Assembly (NCBI GenBank): GCA_030429495.1
Contig: JAUIFH010000003.1
Coordinates: 124,001 to 188,000, forward strand
From: Alphaproteobacteria bacterium
Lineage (GTDB): Bacteria; Pseudomonadota; Alphaproteobacteria; Rhodobacterales; Rhodobacteraceae
Reading direction: 5' to 3'
Length of the DNA stretch: 64,000 nt
Notes under the pieces: model-generated
The model's input: only the letters and a program-made list of their open reading frames with translations
Databases searched by the model: none
Told to the model about the DNA's origin: nothing
Made by a program: the position numbers and the translations under genes
Shown here: one piece after another, positions 36,677 through 47,597 of the stretch
Numbering within the stretch: position 1 is the first letter of the stretch
How the letters are laid out: every line of letters starts with the position of its first letter

Positions 36677-37903
36677 TCACTCCGTCGCGCGCGGCAATGT
36701 CAGCATCAGCGGCAGCGCAAGGGCCGTGCAGACGAAAACGCCGGCCATGAGGGGCAGCGGCGTGCCGTCGAAGGCCAGCCCGATCGGTGCCGCCACAAGG
36801 ACCGACAGCACCGTGGCGAGCGCGGTCACGACCGACGCCGCCGTGCCGGCGATGTGGCCCATCGGCTCCAGCGCCAGCGCGTTCAGGTTGCCGATCGTCA
36901 GGCCGGCCATGAAAAACACCGTTACCGTCCAGTAAAGATAGACCCAGAAGACCATCGCGTCGGGCAAGAGGCCAAGGCCGAAAAGCACGACCATGAGGCC
37001 TGAATTGAGCGCCTGCGCGGCAAATGTTCCCGTTACCATTACCCGCATCCCGAGCTTCACGACCAGCCGCGCATTGATCACGCTGGCCAGGCCCGACAGG
37101 AGCGCGATCACGGCAAACCAGCGCGGGAAGGTGTCTGCCAGCCCGAAGCGCTGGTCGAAGACCTGCTGGGTGGAGGAAAGTGTCGCGAACAGGCAGGCAA
37201 AGGCGAGCGTCATCACGAGGATGACCTTCACCACCAGCCGATGGGTCAGGATCTCCCGCACGGACGCGGCGAGCGTTCCGAACCGCAGCGGCCGGCGCGA
37301 GCGGACGGGAAGGGTTTCGGCCTGGCGCAACCAGAACCAGCTCGTCGTCAGGATGGCGAAGATTATGAAGGCGGGGAATATCCCCCGCCAGCCGAAACCG
37401 GCGATGATGTAAGAGCCGAGGAGCGGCGCAACAGCCGGGACCAGTGTGAAGATCATCATGGTGAAAGAGACGATCCGGGCCATCTGGCGGCCGGAATAGA
37501 GATCGCGCACCAGCGCCATCGCGGCGATGCGCGGCCCGGCGACGCCAAGCCCCTGTAGCATCCTCGCGGCAAGCACCAGCCACAGCGACGGTGCGACCCA
37601 GGCCAGCGCCGCACCCAGGCAATAGAGCGCCACACCGCCGATGATCACCCGCCGCCGCCCAAGCGCGTCCGAAAGCGGGCCTGTCAGGAAGGTTCCCAAA
37701 CCCATGCCGAAGACAAAGCTCGTGATGATCAGCTGCGCGCGGTTCGGCGCGTCAGGCGAAAGTTCCGCCGCAATCTCAGGCATCGCCGGCAGCATCGCGT
37801 CGATGGAGAAGGCTGTCATCGCGAACATCATCGCCAGAAGTGCGATGAACTCCGGCAACGGCAGGCGCGGGGGCTGCATCCCGTCGGTCGGGCCGGTGGT
37901 CAT
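36677..37903 (-). CDS. Bcr/CflA-family multidrug efflux MFS transporter
   Basis: A 408-residue inner-membrane proton antiporter of the drug:H+ antiporter-1 group with 12 predicted helices. Family features are the first helix (FIALLAMMFAMTAFSIDAMLPAMP), the motif A loop GPLSDALGRRRV, and the motif C region around LVPAVAPLLGSYI. It is the last gene of a minus-strand operon with a DsbA-family gene (4-bp overlap) and a CoA ligase. The exported compound is unknown. Confidence 0.9.
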   Translation of the reverse strand: MTTGPTDGMQPPRLPLPEFIALLAMMFAMTAFSIDAMLPAMPEIAAELSPDAPNRAQLIITSFVFGMGLGTFLTGPLSDALGRRRVIIGGVALYCLGAALAWVAPSLWLVLAARMLQGLGVAGPRIAAMALVRDLYSGRQMARIVSFTMMIFTLVPAVAPLLGSYIIAGFGWRGIFPAFIIFAILTTSWFWLRQAETLPVRSRRPLRFGTLAASVREILTHRLVVKVILVMTLAFACLFATLSSTQQVFDQRFGLADTFPRWFAVIALLSGLASVINARLVVKLGMRVMVTGTFAAQALNSGLMVVLFGLGLLPDAMVFWVYLYWTVTVFFMAGLTIGNLNALALEPMGHIAGTAASVVTALATVLSVLVAAPIGLAFDGTPLPLMAGVFVCTALALPLMLTLPRATE

Positions 37904-38559
37904 CGCGCCTCGCCTTCGCCCTGTCCGGCGATCTGCCGGTTGATATCCTCGATGATCCGGCCCCAGATATCGGGCGGCTGCGCGCCCTGGAGGACGTGCT
38001 GGTTGGCGATGATGAAGGTCGGCACCGCATTGACGCCCCGTTCGCGCGCATGGGCATCGCGGGCGCGAATGTCATCCGCGTCACCGTCACCATCGAGCAA
38101 CCGGCGCATCATTGCCCGGTCAAGCCCAACCTCGCCGGCGATATCGGCCAAAACCTCGGCATCACCGACATCCCGACCGTCGCGCCAAAGCGCGCGGAAC
38201 AGCACTGTGACCATCGCGGTCTGCCGCCCCTCCAGACCGGCCCAGTGGATCAGGCGGTGCGCGTCGAGTGTATTGGGCGTCCTTGCGATCCGGTCGAGGT
38301 TCAGCTCCACCCCGGCCGTCTCGGCATGCTCGACAAGCGGCGCATAGGCGCGTACGGCGCCTTCCTTGCCGCCGAACTTCGCCTCCATATAGGCGCGCCG
38401 GTCCATCCCGCCTTTCGGCATTTCCGGGTTGAGCTGGAAGGGGTGCCATTCGATTGAGAACGGGTGATCGGCATGCGCCTCAAGCGCGCGGTCGAGATAG
38501 GCCTTGCCGACATAGCACCACGGGCAGGCAATGTCTGAGAGGATATCAAGTCGGATCAT
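37900..38559 (-). CDS. DsbA-family oxidoreductase (FrnE-like)
   Basis: A 219-residue thioredoxin-fold protein with an inserted helical domain, of the FrnE/2-hydroxychromene-2-carboxylate isomerase-like DsbA group. There is no signal peptide, so it is cytoplasmic. The redox motif is CPWC in SDIACPWCYVGKAYL, close to the N-terminus; EWHPFQLNP and GVNAVPTFIIANQHVLQGAQPP are typical of FrnE. The ATG at 38559 overlaps the CoA ligase stop by 4 bp and has GGAAGG 7 bp upstream. FrnE-type proteins are linked to polyketide tailoring and oxidative stress tolerance. Confidence 0.9.
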   Translation of the reverse strand: MIRLDILSDIACPWCYVGKAYLDRALEAHADHPFSIEWHPFQLNPEMPKGGMDRRAYMEAKFGGKEGAVRAYAPLVEHAETAGVELNLDRIARTPNTLDAHRLIHWAGLEGRQTAMVTVLFRALWRDGRDVGDAEVLADIAGEVGLDRAMMRRLLDGDGDADDIRARDAHARERGVNAVPTFIIANQHVLQGAQPPDIWGRIIEDINRQIAGQGEGEAR

Positions 38560-40067
38560 TGGCTTGCCTTCCATTCCTCACGCAATGCGCGGCGATTGAT
38601 CTTGCCATTGGCCGTGACCGGGATCGCTTCCCGGCGCAGGTAGAGTCGAGGCTGCTTGTAGCGGGCAAGACAGGTTTCCGCGTGGCCGGCCAGCGCGTCT
38701 TCTGCCGCTTCACCGGCATAAAACAGCGCGATGACACTCGCATCTGTCTTGACGGGCAGTTCGACCGCCGCGCTGGCGGTGACGCCGGGATACGCGTTCA
38801 GCGCGGCCTCGATCTCTGCCGGCGACACCCTGAAGCCGCCGGCATTGATCATGTCGTCAGCACGGCCCAAGCTGGTGATGGCGCCATCCTGGGCCATCAC
38901 TGCCATGTCGCCGGTTTGGAACCAGTCGCCTTTTGGTGCACAAATTGTTTCTCCCTCGACCGTACCGAGGAACAAGCCGGGATCGCTGTGGTGCACGGCA
39001 AGAATGCCGGCCTCCCCGCGCGGCACCGGGGCGCCATCGGGGCCGAGAATGGCGACATGCCGGCCCGGCTGCGGATAGCCCGTTGCTCCATCCGGCGCGG
39101 GATGGGCAGGCGAGGATGACAGGAAGGTGGAGCATTCCGACATCCCCATCGCTTCATGCAGATCGGTCCCCGTCGCCGCGCGCCAGCTTTCCCGGATCGA
39201 GAGCGGCAGCTTCTCGCCCGCCGACAGGCCGTGCCGCAGGCGGGGCAGGGACAGCGTCGGGTTTTGCGCAAGGATACGACGGTAAACTCCGGGGACAGCG
39301 GCGAAAATTGTCGCGTCGAAGCGTTTGGCGAAAAGCGGCAGTTGGTCGACGGCCACGCCGTCAGCGGCGACCATCGCGGTCGCGCCCACTGCCCAGGGGT
39401 CGAACAAACCGGCCCCCAACGTGTAGGTCCAGTTGAGCGCACCGGCATGAAGCAGCCGGTCGTCGGGACCGATGCCAAGCCAGCCGCCGCGCATCATCCG
39501 CCGCGCCCAGACCGCACGATGAGCATGCGCGACTGCACGCGGCACTCCAGAAGTGCCTGAGGTGAAGACGATATAGGCCAGACGGTTGGGATCGCCCATC
39601 GCCCAGTCCGCCGGCGCCAGCGCCTCAAAACCGCGCAGCTCGGTTTCGCTCAGGACCGGGCAGGGGTTAGCCGCGGGCAGCGCCACGCCCTCCGCCGCGA
39701 CGATCAGCCTTGGGTCGATCACGGCGCAGAGCTTCGCGACCTCGGCCGGCGTCAGGCCGGCTGCCGTCGGCACCGGCACGATCCCGACCGTGATCGCACC
39801 GAGAAAGGCGAGCGGAAAGCTGACCCCGTTGCCCAGCCGCAGCAGCACCCGGTCGCCCGGGCCGAGCCCGCGCGCCAGAAGGCCCGTCGCGACACCGCGC
39901 ACGGCCGCGTCAAGGCGCGCATAGCTCCAACGTTCGGTTCCCGCCGGACGCACGATCTGCAGCGCGATATGGTCGGGGCGCGACTGCGCCGCAGCCAGCA
40001 CATAGTGCGCGAGGTTGAACGGCGCGGGACAGGGCGCGAGGGAGGCGGAGTCGGTGACGGACAGCAT
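38556..40067 (-). CDS. AMP-dependent acyl-CoA synthetase/ligase
   Basis: A 503-residue adenylate-forming enzyme of the ANL superfamily that activates a carboxylic acid to acyl-AMP and then usually acyl-CoA. The P-loop YIVFTSGTSGVPRAV is near residue 170, the A5 region EAMGMSECSTF near 305, A7 DWFQTGD near 375, A8 GRADDMINAGGFRVSP near 395, and the catalytic Lys is in TANGKINRRAL at the C-terminus. Overall it resembles benzoate-CoA-ligase-type enzymes, but the acid is not predictable. It leads the CoA ligase-DsbA-MFS operon and is divergent from an XRE-cupin regulator that may control it. Confidence 0.88.
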   Translation of the reverse strand: MLSVTDSASLAPCPAPFNLAHYVLAAAQSRPDHIALQIVRPAGTERWSYARLDAAVRGVATGLLARGLGPGDRVLLRLGNGVSFPLAFLGAITVGIVPVPTAAGLTPAEVAKLCAVIDPRLIVAAEGVALPAANPCPVLSETELRGFEALAPADWAMGDPNRLAYIVFTSGTSGVPRAVAHAHRAVWARRMMRGGWLGIGPDDRLLHAGALNWTYTLGAGLFDPWAVGATAMVAADGVAVDQLPLFAKRFDATIFAAVPGVYRRILAQNPTLSLPRLRHGLSAGEKLPLSIRESWRAATGTDLHEAMGMSECSTFLSSSPAHPAPDGATGYPQPGRHVAILGPDGAPVPRGEAGILAVHHSDPGLFLGTVEGETICAPKGDWFQTGDMAVMAQDGAITSLGRADDMINAGGFRVSPAEIEAALNAYPGVTASAAVELPVKTDASVIALFYAGEAAEDALAGHAETCLARYKQPRLYLRREAIPVTANGKINRRALREEWKASQ

Positions 40068-40152
40068 GATCCTTCGCTACGCTTCCCGCCGGGGCGTTGC
40101 AAGCCGGGGTCGAAAGGCGGTAATGCACAGGAGCCTCTCCAGGGATGAACAG

Positions 40153-42427
<2,275 letters not shown>

Positions 42428-42483
42428 GGACAACCTCGGGCTTCATCGCGTGAGCCGGAGTTGTTTTCCCCTGTGGAAAGGCC

Positions 42484-43482
42484 TCAGTCCCGGATACGGC
42501 GGCCATTCTCGTCGAACGCAAAGGCGTCGGCCGGATCGAAGGCGAGTGCAATCCGCTGATCGACCCGGTGATCGTGCTGACGGAAAAGGCGGACCGTGAC
42601 CGTATCGCCGGCATCGGTGGTGACCAGGAGGTTGGTGTCACCACCCAGACGCTCGACATGCGCGACGGTTCCCGCGAGCGGGCCATCCGCCGCAACCCGA
42701 AGGTGCTCGGGCCGGATCCCAAGCGTGGCACCCTTCGCCCCAAGCGGGGCGGCGGGCAGGAAGTTCATCGATGGCGCGCCCAGGAAGCCCGCGACAAACT
42801 GGTTGTCGGGGTCGTTGTAAAGCTGCATCGGGCTGCCTACCTGCTCGATCCGCCCGTCACGCAGCACAACGATGCGATCGGCCAGCGTCATCGCCTCGGT
42901 CTGGTCGTGGGTGACGTAGATCATCGACGCGCCGAGTTCACGGTGCAGGCGGGCAATTTCGACCCGCGTGGCCATGCGGAGCGCGGCATCGAGATTGGAC
43001 AGGGGTTCGTCAAAGAGGAACAGTTCGGGCTTGCGCACGATGGCGCGGCCGATGGCGACGCGCTGGCGCTGACCGCCCGAAAGCTCTGCCGGCCGGCGTT
43101 TCAGGTACTCATCGAGCGAGAGCATCCGTGCCGCCATGGCGATGCGTTCGGAGATGACCGTTTTCGCCTCGCCTGCCTGCTTCAGCCCGAGCGCCATGTT
43201 CCCCTCGACATCGAGATGGGGGTAGAGCGCGTAGGACTGGAAAACCATCGCGATGCCGCGTTTGGCGGGGGGCGTGGTCGTGACATCCGACCCGCCGATG
43301 CGGATCGTCCCGGAACTGGCATCTTCCAGCCCTGCGATGACGCGCAGGAGCGTGGACTTGCCGCAGCCCGAGGGGCCGACGAACACAATGAACTCCCCTT
43401 CGGAGACGGTCAGGTCGATATCCTTCAGAACGTGCACTTCGCCGAATGATTTGTTTATTTTTTCAAGTGATAAGGCGGTCAT
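42484..43482 (-). CDS. Sugar ABC transporter ATP-binding protein (UgpC/MsmK type)
   Basis: A 332-residue ATPase of carbohydrate-uptake-1 transporters. Walker A GPSGCGKST is at 36-44, the signature LSGGQRQRV begins at 134, and Walker B FLFDEPLSNLD with the D-loop follows. The C-terminal TOBE domain (TLGIRPEHLRVAADGPLAG) is typical of MalK-like subunits. It is the last gene of the minus-strand operon that starts with the MurQ-like gene, and it would power the two permeases encoded upstream. The gene lies 9 bp after the Gfo/Idh gene. Confidence 0.94.
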   Translation of the reverse strand: MTALSLEKINKSFGEVHVLKDIDLTVSEGEFIVFVGPSGCGKSTLLRVIAGLEDASSGTIRIGGSDVTTTPPAKRGIAMVFQSYALYPHLDVEGNMALGLKQAGEAKTVISERIAMAARMLSLDEYLKRRPAELSGGQRQRVAIGRAIVRKPELFLFDEPLSNLDAALRMATRVEIARLHRELGASMIYVTHDQTEAMTLADRIVVLRDGRIEQVGSPMQLYNDPDNQFVAGFLGAPSMNFLPAAPLGAKGATLGIRPEHLRVAADGPLAGTVAHVERLGGDTNLLVTTDAGDTVTVRLFRQHDHRVDQRIALAFDPADAFAFDENGRRIRD

Positions 43483-43491
43483 CTTAAGGTC

Positions 43492-44511
43492 CTACAATGC
43501 TACGGGGCGGCCGGTGCGGATACTTTCGTCGGCGGCAAGACAGATGGCGAGAGAGGCGACGGCGTCGTCCATGTGGCGGGTCAGGTCGATATCCTCGGCG
43601 ATGGCCCGAAGGATGTACGCCTGCTCGGCGTCGCACAGCGCCTGATGGCCGGGCTCATCGGGGAAGTCGACATCGGTATCGCTGCCGTCTGCCCGGTGAA
43701 TGCGGAGCGCACCGACCTTGGTGTGGCCATCGACACTGTCGCTTTCGGGGTGCGTGCCCGAGAGGATGGAGACCGCGCCGTTCGCCGACACGACATCCTT
43801 CACGAAATAGGCGACCTCGGACATCATCGGGCCCCAACCGGCCTCATACCAGCCCACGGAGCCGTCTTCAAAAACGACCTGGAACTGACCGTAATTGTAC
43901 ATGTTTTCCGCGATCTCATCCGAGAGGCGTAGACCCATGCCATGCACCCGGACCGGCTTCGCATCTGTGATCTGGCACATGATATCGACATAATGAACAC
44001 CGCAATCGACGATAGGCGGTGTCGTCTGCATCAATTGCTTATGCGTCTCCCAGGTTGGCCCGGTCGACTGCTGGTTGAGATTCAGCCGAAAGACATACGG
44101 CCCGCCAAGGGTGCGCGCCTCGGCGACGAGACGGGTCCAGGACGGATGGTGGCGCAGGATGTAGCCGACGACGAGTTTGCGACCGTTGACCTTCGCGCAG
44201 TCTACCACGCGCCGCGCATCGGCGACCGTGGTCGCAAGCGGCTTTTCCACGAAAACATGGGCGCCGGCCTCCATCGCCGCCACTGCATAATCCGCATGGC
44301 TGTCGGAATAGGTTGCGATGACGGCAAGGTCGGGCGGGGTTTCAGCAAGCGCGCGATAGAAGTCGTCGAAGACGGGGTAGGACCGAAGGGCAGGCGTGTC
44401 GCAACGCCCCGACCGGTTCACCAGCCCGACGATCTGCGATTGCCGGTTCTCATGATGGGCGAGCGCGTGACTCATTCCCATATTGCCAAGGCCGGCGATG
44501 AGGACCCTCAT
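43492..44511 (-). CDS. Gfo/Idh/MocA-family oxidoreductase
   Basis: A 339-residue NAD(P)-dependent sugar or inositol dehydrogenase-type protein. The Rossmann domain (RVLIAGLGNMGMSHALAHH) is followed by VFVEKPLATT, the EKP motif with the catalytic lysine, and the C-terminal domain with DCGVHYVDIMCQ. It overlaps the second permease gene by 4 bp, so it belongs to the sugar operon. It could oxidise or epimerise the imported sugar; relatives act on free sugars, anhydrosugars and inositols. The exact substrate is not readable. Confidence 0.9.
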   Translation of the reverse strand: MRVLIAGLGNMGMSHALAHHENRQSQIVGLVNRSGRCDTPALRSYPVFDDFYRALAETPPDLAVIATYSDSHADYAVAAMEAGAHVFVEKPLATTVADARRVVDCAKVNGRKLVVGYILRHHPSWTRLVAEARTLGGPYVFRLNLNQQSTGPTWETHKQLMQTTPPIVDCGVHYVDIMCQITDAKPVRVHGMGLRLSDEIAENMYNYGQFQVVFEDGSVGWYEAGWGPMMSEVAYFVKDVVSANGAVSILSGTHPESDSVDGHTKVGALRIHRADGSDTDVDFPDEPGHQALCDAEQAYILRAIAEDIDLTRHMDDAVASLAICLAADESIRTGRPVAL

Positions 44512-45347
44512 TTGACCGCTCCCGATGTGATGCCGCGGATGAGCTGGCGCGAGAAGATGACGTAGAGGACGAGGACCGGCAGGATCGCCAGCGACAGCGC
44601 CGACAGAACCGCGTTCCAGTCGGTCACGAACTGGCCGATGAAGACCTGGCTGCCAAGCGTCAGGGTCTTTGTACTTTCGCCCGGCGCGAGGATCAGGGGA
44701 AACCAGAGGTCATTCCAGATCGGGATCATGTTGAAGACCGCAACCGTCGCCATCGACGGGCGAACAAGCGGCAATACAAGTTTGAAAAATATGGCATACT
44801 CACTCATGCCATCAATGCGGCCGGCATTCTTGAGGTCATCCGAGACCTGGCGCATGAACTCCGACAGGATGAAGACGGCAAGCGGCAGGCCCTGCGCAGT
44901 ATAGACGAGGATCAGCGCCCAGAGCGTGTTCACCAGCCCCGTCTGCACCATCATGTCAAGGATCGCGACCGTGCCGATACGGATCGGGATCATGATCCCC
45001 AGCGCGAGGTAGAGACCCATCAGCGTATTGCCCTTGAACCGGTATTCCGAAAGGGCAAAGGCCGCCATCGCGCCAAAGAGGAGGATGAAGAACAGGGACG
45101 CGACAGTGACGATGAAGGAGTTCTGGAAGTAGAGGAAGAAATCCCCCTGCTTCATCACCGTCTGGTAACCGATCATCGAGAAGCTGTCGGCATCGGGCAG
45201 GGCGAGCGGTTCGCGGAAGATCGCCTTGCGGGTCTTGAACGAGTTGATGAGGATCACCGCCACCGGGAAGAGGGCGATCACGGTCCAGGTGATCAGCGCG
45301 GCATGGGCGGCGAAGGAATTCAGCGGGTTGTTGCGGGCCTTGTTCAT
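44508..45347 (-). CDS. Carbohydrate ABC transporter permease (MalG type)
   Basis: A 279-residue inner-membrane permease with six hydrophobic segments. The coupling-helix motif EAA-like segment is readable as DDLKNAGRIDGMSEYAIFFKLVLP, which docks on the ATPase. It pairs with the MalF-type permease encoded 10 bp upstream. Length and topology match CUT1 transporters. Its stop overlaps the Gfo/Idh start by 4 bp. Confidence 0.93.
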   Translation of the reverse strand: MNKARNNPLNSFAAHAALITWTVIALFPVAVILINSFKTRKAIFREPLALPDADSFSMIGYQTVMKQGDFFLYFQNSFIVTVASLFFILLFGAMAAFALSEYRFKGNTLMGLYLALGIMIPIRIGTVAILDMMVQTGLVNTLWALILVYTAQGLPLAVFILSEFMRQVSDDLKNAGRIDGMSEYAIFFKLVLPLVRPSMATVAVFNMIPIWNDLWFPLILAPGESTKTLTLGSQVFIGQFVTDWNAVLSALSLAILPVLVLYVIFSRQLIRGITSGAVK

Positions 45348-45357
45348 GTCATTCCCC

Positions 45358-46269
45358 TCAGAACTGATAGCGCCGCATGCGCGTCTGGATCAGGAACAGG
45401 TAGATGCAGACGCCCGTAAGGATGATCGCGAACATCGCCGTGGCGATGGCCGATCCCATATGCGGGTCGCCAAGCTGCAACTGGAAACCGAAGAAGGTGC
45501 GGTAAAGGAAGGTGCCGAGGATATCGGTCGCGAAATCCGGCCCTGCCAGCGCGCCTTGCGCCGCATAGATGAGGTCGAAGGCGTTGAAATTGCCGACGAA
45601 TGTCAGGATCGAGATGATCCCGATCGACGGCAGGATCAGCGGCAGCTTGATCTTCCAGAAGGCCGACCAGCCGGTAATCCCGTCGATCTCGCCGGCTTCC
45701 AGAATCTCCTCGGGGATTGAAAGAAGGGCGGCGTAGATCAGCATCATCGGGATACCGACGAACTGCCAGACCGAGATCAGCGCCAGCGTCGTCAGGGCGT
45801 ATTCCTCTCTCCCCAGCCATGGCGCGAAGAGAGATTTCAACCCCACCGCGTCCAGCATTCCGGGCGCGATGCCCCAGATCGGCGAAAGAATGAGCTTCCA
45901 CGCGAAACCGACGATAACGAAAGACAAAATCGTCGGAATGAAGATCGCCGAGCGGTAGAGCGCAGCGAAGCGCAGGCGCGGATGACTGAGGATCGCCGCC
46001 AGCGCGACGCCGATCGGGTTCTGGACGAGCATGTGCACTACGAAGAACCAGGCATTATTGCCAAGCGCGTTCCAGAAGCTGTCCGACCATCGCGGATCGC
46101 CGAACAGGGTCCGAAAGTTCGCGAGCCCGGAAAACACCCGGCCTTCATCCCCATTCGTATAAAGAGCGAGGCGCAAGGTGTTGAAAAGAGGCCAGATCAT
46201 GATCGCTGTGTAGACCAGAACCGCTGGCGCGAGGAAAACGATCACGTGGCTCTTGATGCGTGTCTGCAT
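45358..46269 (-). CDS. Carbohydrate ABC transporter permease (MalF type)
   Basis: A 303-residue inner-membrane permease with six helices. The coupling motif is EEILEAGEIDGITGWSAFWKIKLP. I use the ATG at 46269 (MQTRIKSHV), which has GGGGGA just upstream; the ATG at 46281 adds four residues but sits directly after a strong hairpin. It follows the binding-protein gene and precedes the MalG-type permease. Confidence 0.92.
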   Translation of the reverse strand: MQTRIKSHVIVFLAPAVLVYTAIMIWPLFNTLRLALYTNGDEGRVFSGLANFRTLFGDPRWSDSFWNALGNNAWFFVVHMLVQNPIGVALAAILSHPRLRFAALYRSAIFIPTILSFVIVGFAWKLILSPIWGIAPGMLDAVGLKSLFAPWLGREEYALTTLALISVWQFVGIPMMLIYAALLSIPEEILEAGEIDGITGWSAFWKIKLPLILPSIGIISILTFVGNFNAFDLIYAAQGALAGPDFATDILGTFLYRTFFGFQLQLGDPHMGSAIATAMFAIILTGVCIYLFLIQTRMRRYQF

Positions 46270-46284
46270 GGCGTCCCCCATTGC

Positions 46285-46306
46285 CCCGGGCGGCTTACCG
46301 CCCGGG
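46285..46306 (-). other. Hairpin between binding-protein and permease genes
   Basis: CCCGGGCGG (46285-46293) pairs perfectly with CCGCCCGGG (46298-46306) around CTTA. It lies just after the binding-protein gene and before the permease start and has no U-tract. Such hairpins commonly protect the binding-protein mRNA end so that it is made in excess over the permeases. Confidence 0.55.
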
Positions 46307-46335
46307 ACACCGTTTCGGAGTGGTGGTGGTCGTTC

Positions 46336-47595
46336 TTATTGCTGCGGCGCGTACCAGGAGGCGAGGCCATCCTGAAGGCGCTGGCCGGCGGCCTCGGGCG
46401 TCTCGGTTCCCCGGATGACGTTGGCGCTGGCATTCCAGGTCTCGTTCTCGAGGTTCGGCGTGCCGCGCGACAGGATCTGGTAGGTCGAGCGGATCGTCGA
46501 ATGGCATTTGTCACGCCACGACACGAATTCCTGCGCCAGCGGGTCCTCCATCGCGACCGGCGCAGAATTCAGCGAGAAGAAGCCGGGCAGGGCGTTGGCA
46601 TAGAGCGTGGCGAATTCGGCCGACCCGACCCAGTCGAGAAACGCCTTCGCCTCATCCGGATGCGCCGAGGCGGCGTTCATGCCGATGGCGATGTCGGTAT
46701 GGTCCGAGATGTAGCACTCGTCCCCGGCATTCGCGACCGGCGGATTGAAGGCGCCCATCTCGAAGTCGACGAGGCTGTTGAAGCCCGAGATCTCCCAGGA
46801 ACCGGCGGGATAGATCGCGGCGCGGCCAAGCGTGAAGAGGTTCTGGCTGTCCGGATAGGTCTGCGCCTCGTATCCGTCGCCCAGATAGGCGCCCCATTTG
46901 GCCAGTTGCCGGAACGGCGCGACCCAGGGCTCGTCCGTCAGCTTCTCTTCGCCCTTGATCAGTGCGAGCCGTCCTTCCTCACCCTTCCAGTAGTTCGGGC
47001 CCACATTGTTGTAGCCCATCGTCGCGGCTTCCCACTGGTCGTTGGTGCCCATCGCCATCGGGATATAGGTGCCGTCTTCCTTGATCTTGTCGAGCGCGGC
47101 GAAGAAGTCGGCCTCGGTCGCCGGAACCTCGATCCCAAGTTCGGCGAAAGCGTCCTTGTTGTAGATGAAGCCGTGGATGACCGAGGCCATCGGCACGCAG
47201 AACGTGGCCGCGCCGTCATCGGTCTGCCAGGCGGATTTCGCGACGTCCGAGAAATTCGCCATCGCCGCAAGGCCCGACAGGTCCGCCAGCTTGCCGCCCT
47301 CGTAAAGCGCGAGCGAAGCGTCGAACGGGCGACAGGTGATCAGATCGCCCGCCGATCCCGCGTCGAGTTTCGAGTTCAGGACGGCGTTGTACTCCGCCGG
47401 CGCCGAGGGCGTGAACTGAACCTTGATGCCCGGATGGCTCGCCTCGAAGGCGGGGATGATCTGGTCCTGCCAGATCGAGAGGTCGTCATTGCGCCAGCTC
47501 TCGATCGTCAGCGTCACATCCTGCGCTGACGCGGCCAGCGCCGAGCCGAGGAATGTCGTGGCCATGAGAAGGCCGGTCAGTCGTTTGGATGTCAT
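46336..47595 (-). CDS. Sugar ABC transporter substrate-binding protein
   Basis: A 419-residue periplasmic solute-binding protein (family 1, MalE-like). Residues 1-24 form a signal peptide ending ASAQDVT. Mature features are LTIESWRNDDLSIWQDQIIPAFEAS and many aromatic residues (YPAGSWEISGF, NYWKGEEGR) that would stack on a sugar. It starts 2 bp after the MurQ-like stop, linking the transporter directly to amino-sugar breakdown. The ligand is predicted to be an amino sugar from context, not from the sequence itself. Confidence 0.92.
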   Translation of the reverse strand: MTSKRLTGLLMATTFLGSALAASAQDVTLTIESWRNDDLSIWQDQIIPAFEASHPGIKVQFTPSAPAEYNAVLNSKLDAGSAGDLITCRPFDASLALYEGGKLADLSGLAAMANFSDVAKSAWQTDDGAATFCVPMASVIHGFIYNKDAFAELGIEVPATEADFFAALDKIKEDGTYIPMAMGTNDQWEAATMGYNNVGPNYWKGEEGRLALIKGEEKLTDEPWVAPFRQLAKWGAYLGDGYEAQTYPDSQNLFTLGRAAIYPAGSWEISGFNSLVDFEMGAFNPPVANAGDECYISDHTDIAIGMNAASAHPDEAKAFLDWVGSAEFATLYANALPGFFSLNSAPVAMEDPLAQEFVSWRDKCHSTIRSTYQILSRGTPNLENETWNASANVIRGTETPEAAGQRLQDGLASWYAPQQ

Positions 47596-47597
47596 CG

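Noticed and set aside
36674-36679. Possible fusion or misassembly where mfd and the transporter stop codons touch
   Set aside because: Both proteins are full length with intact C-termini. Directly abutting convergent stops are unusual but need no special explanation.
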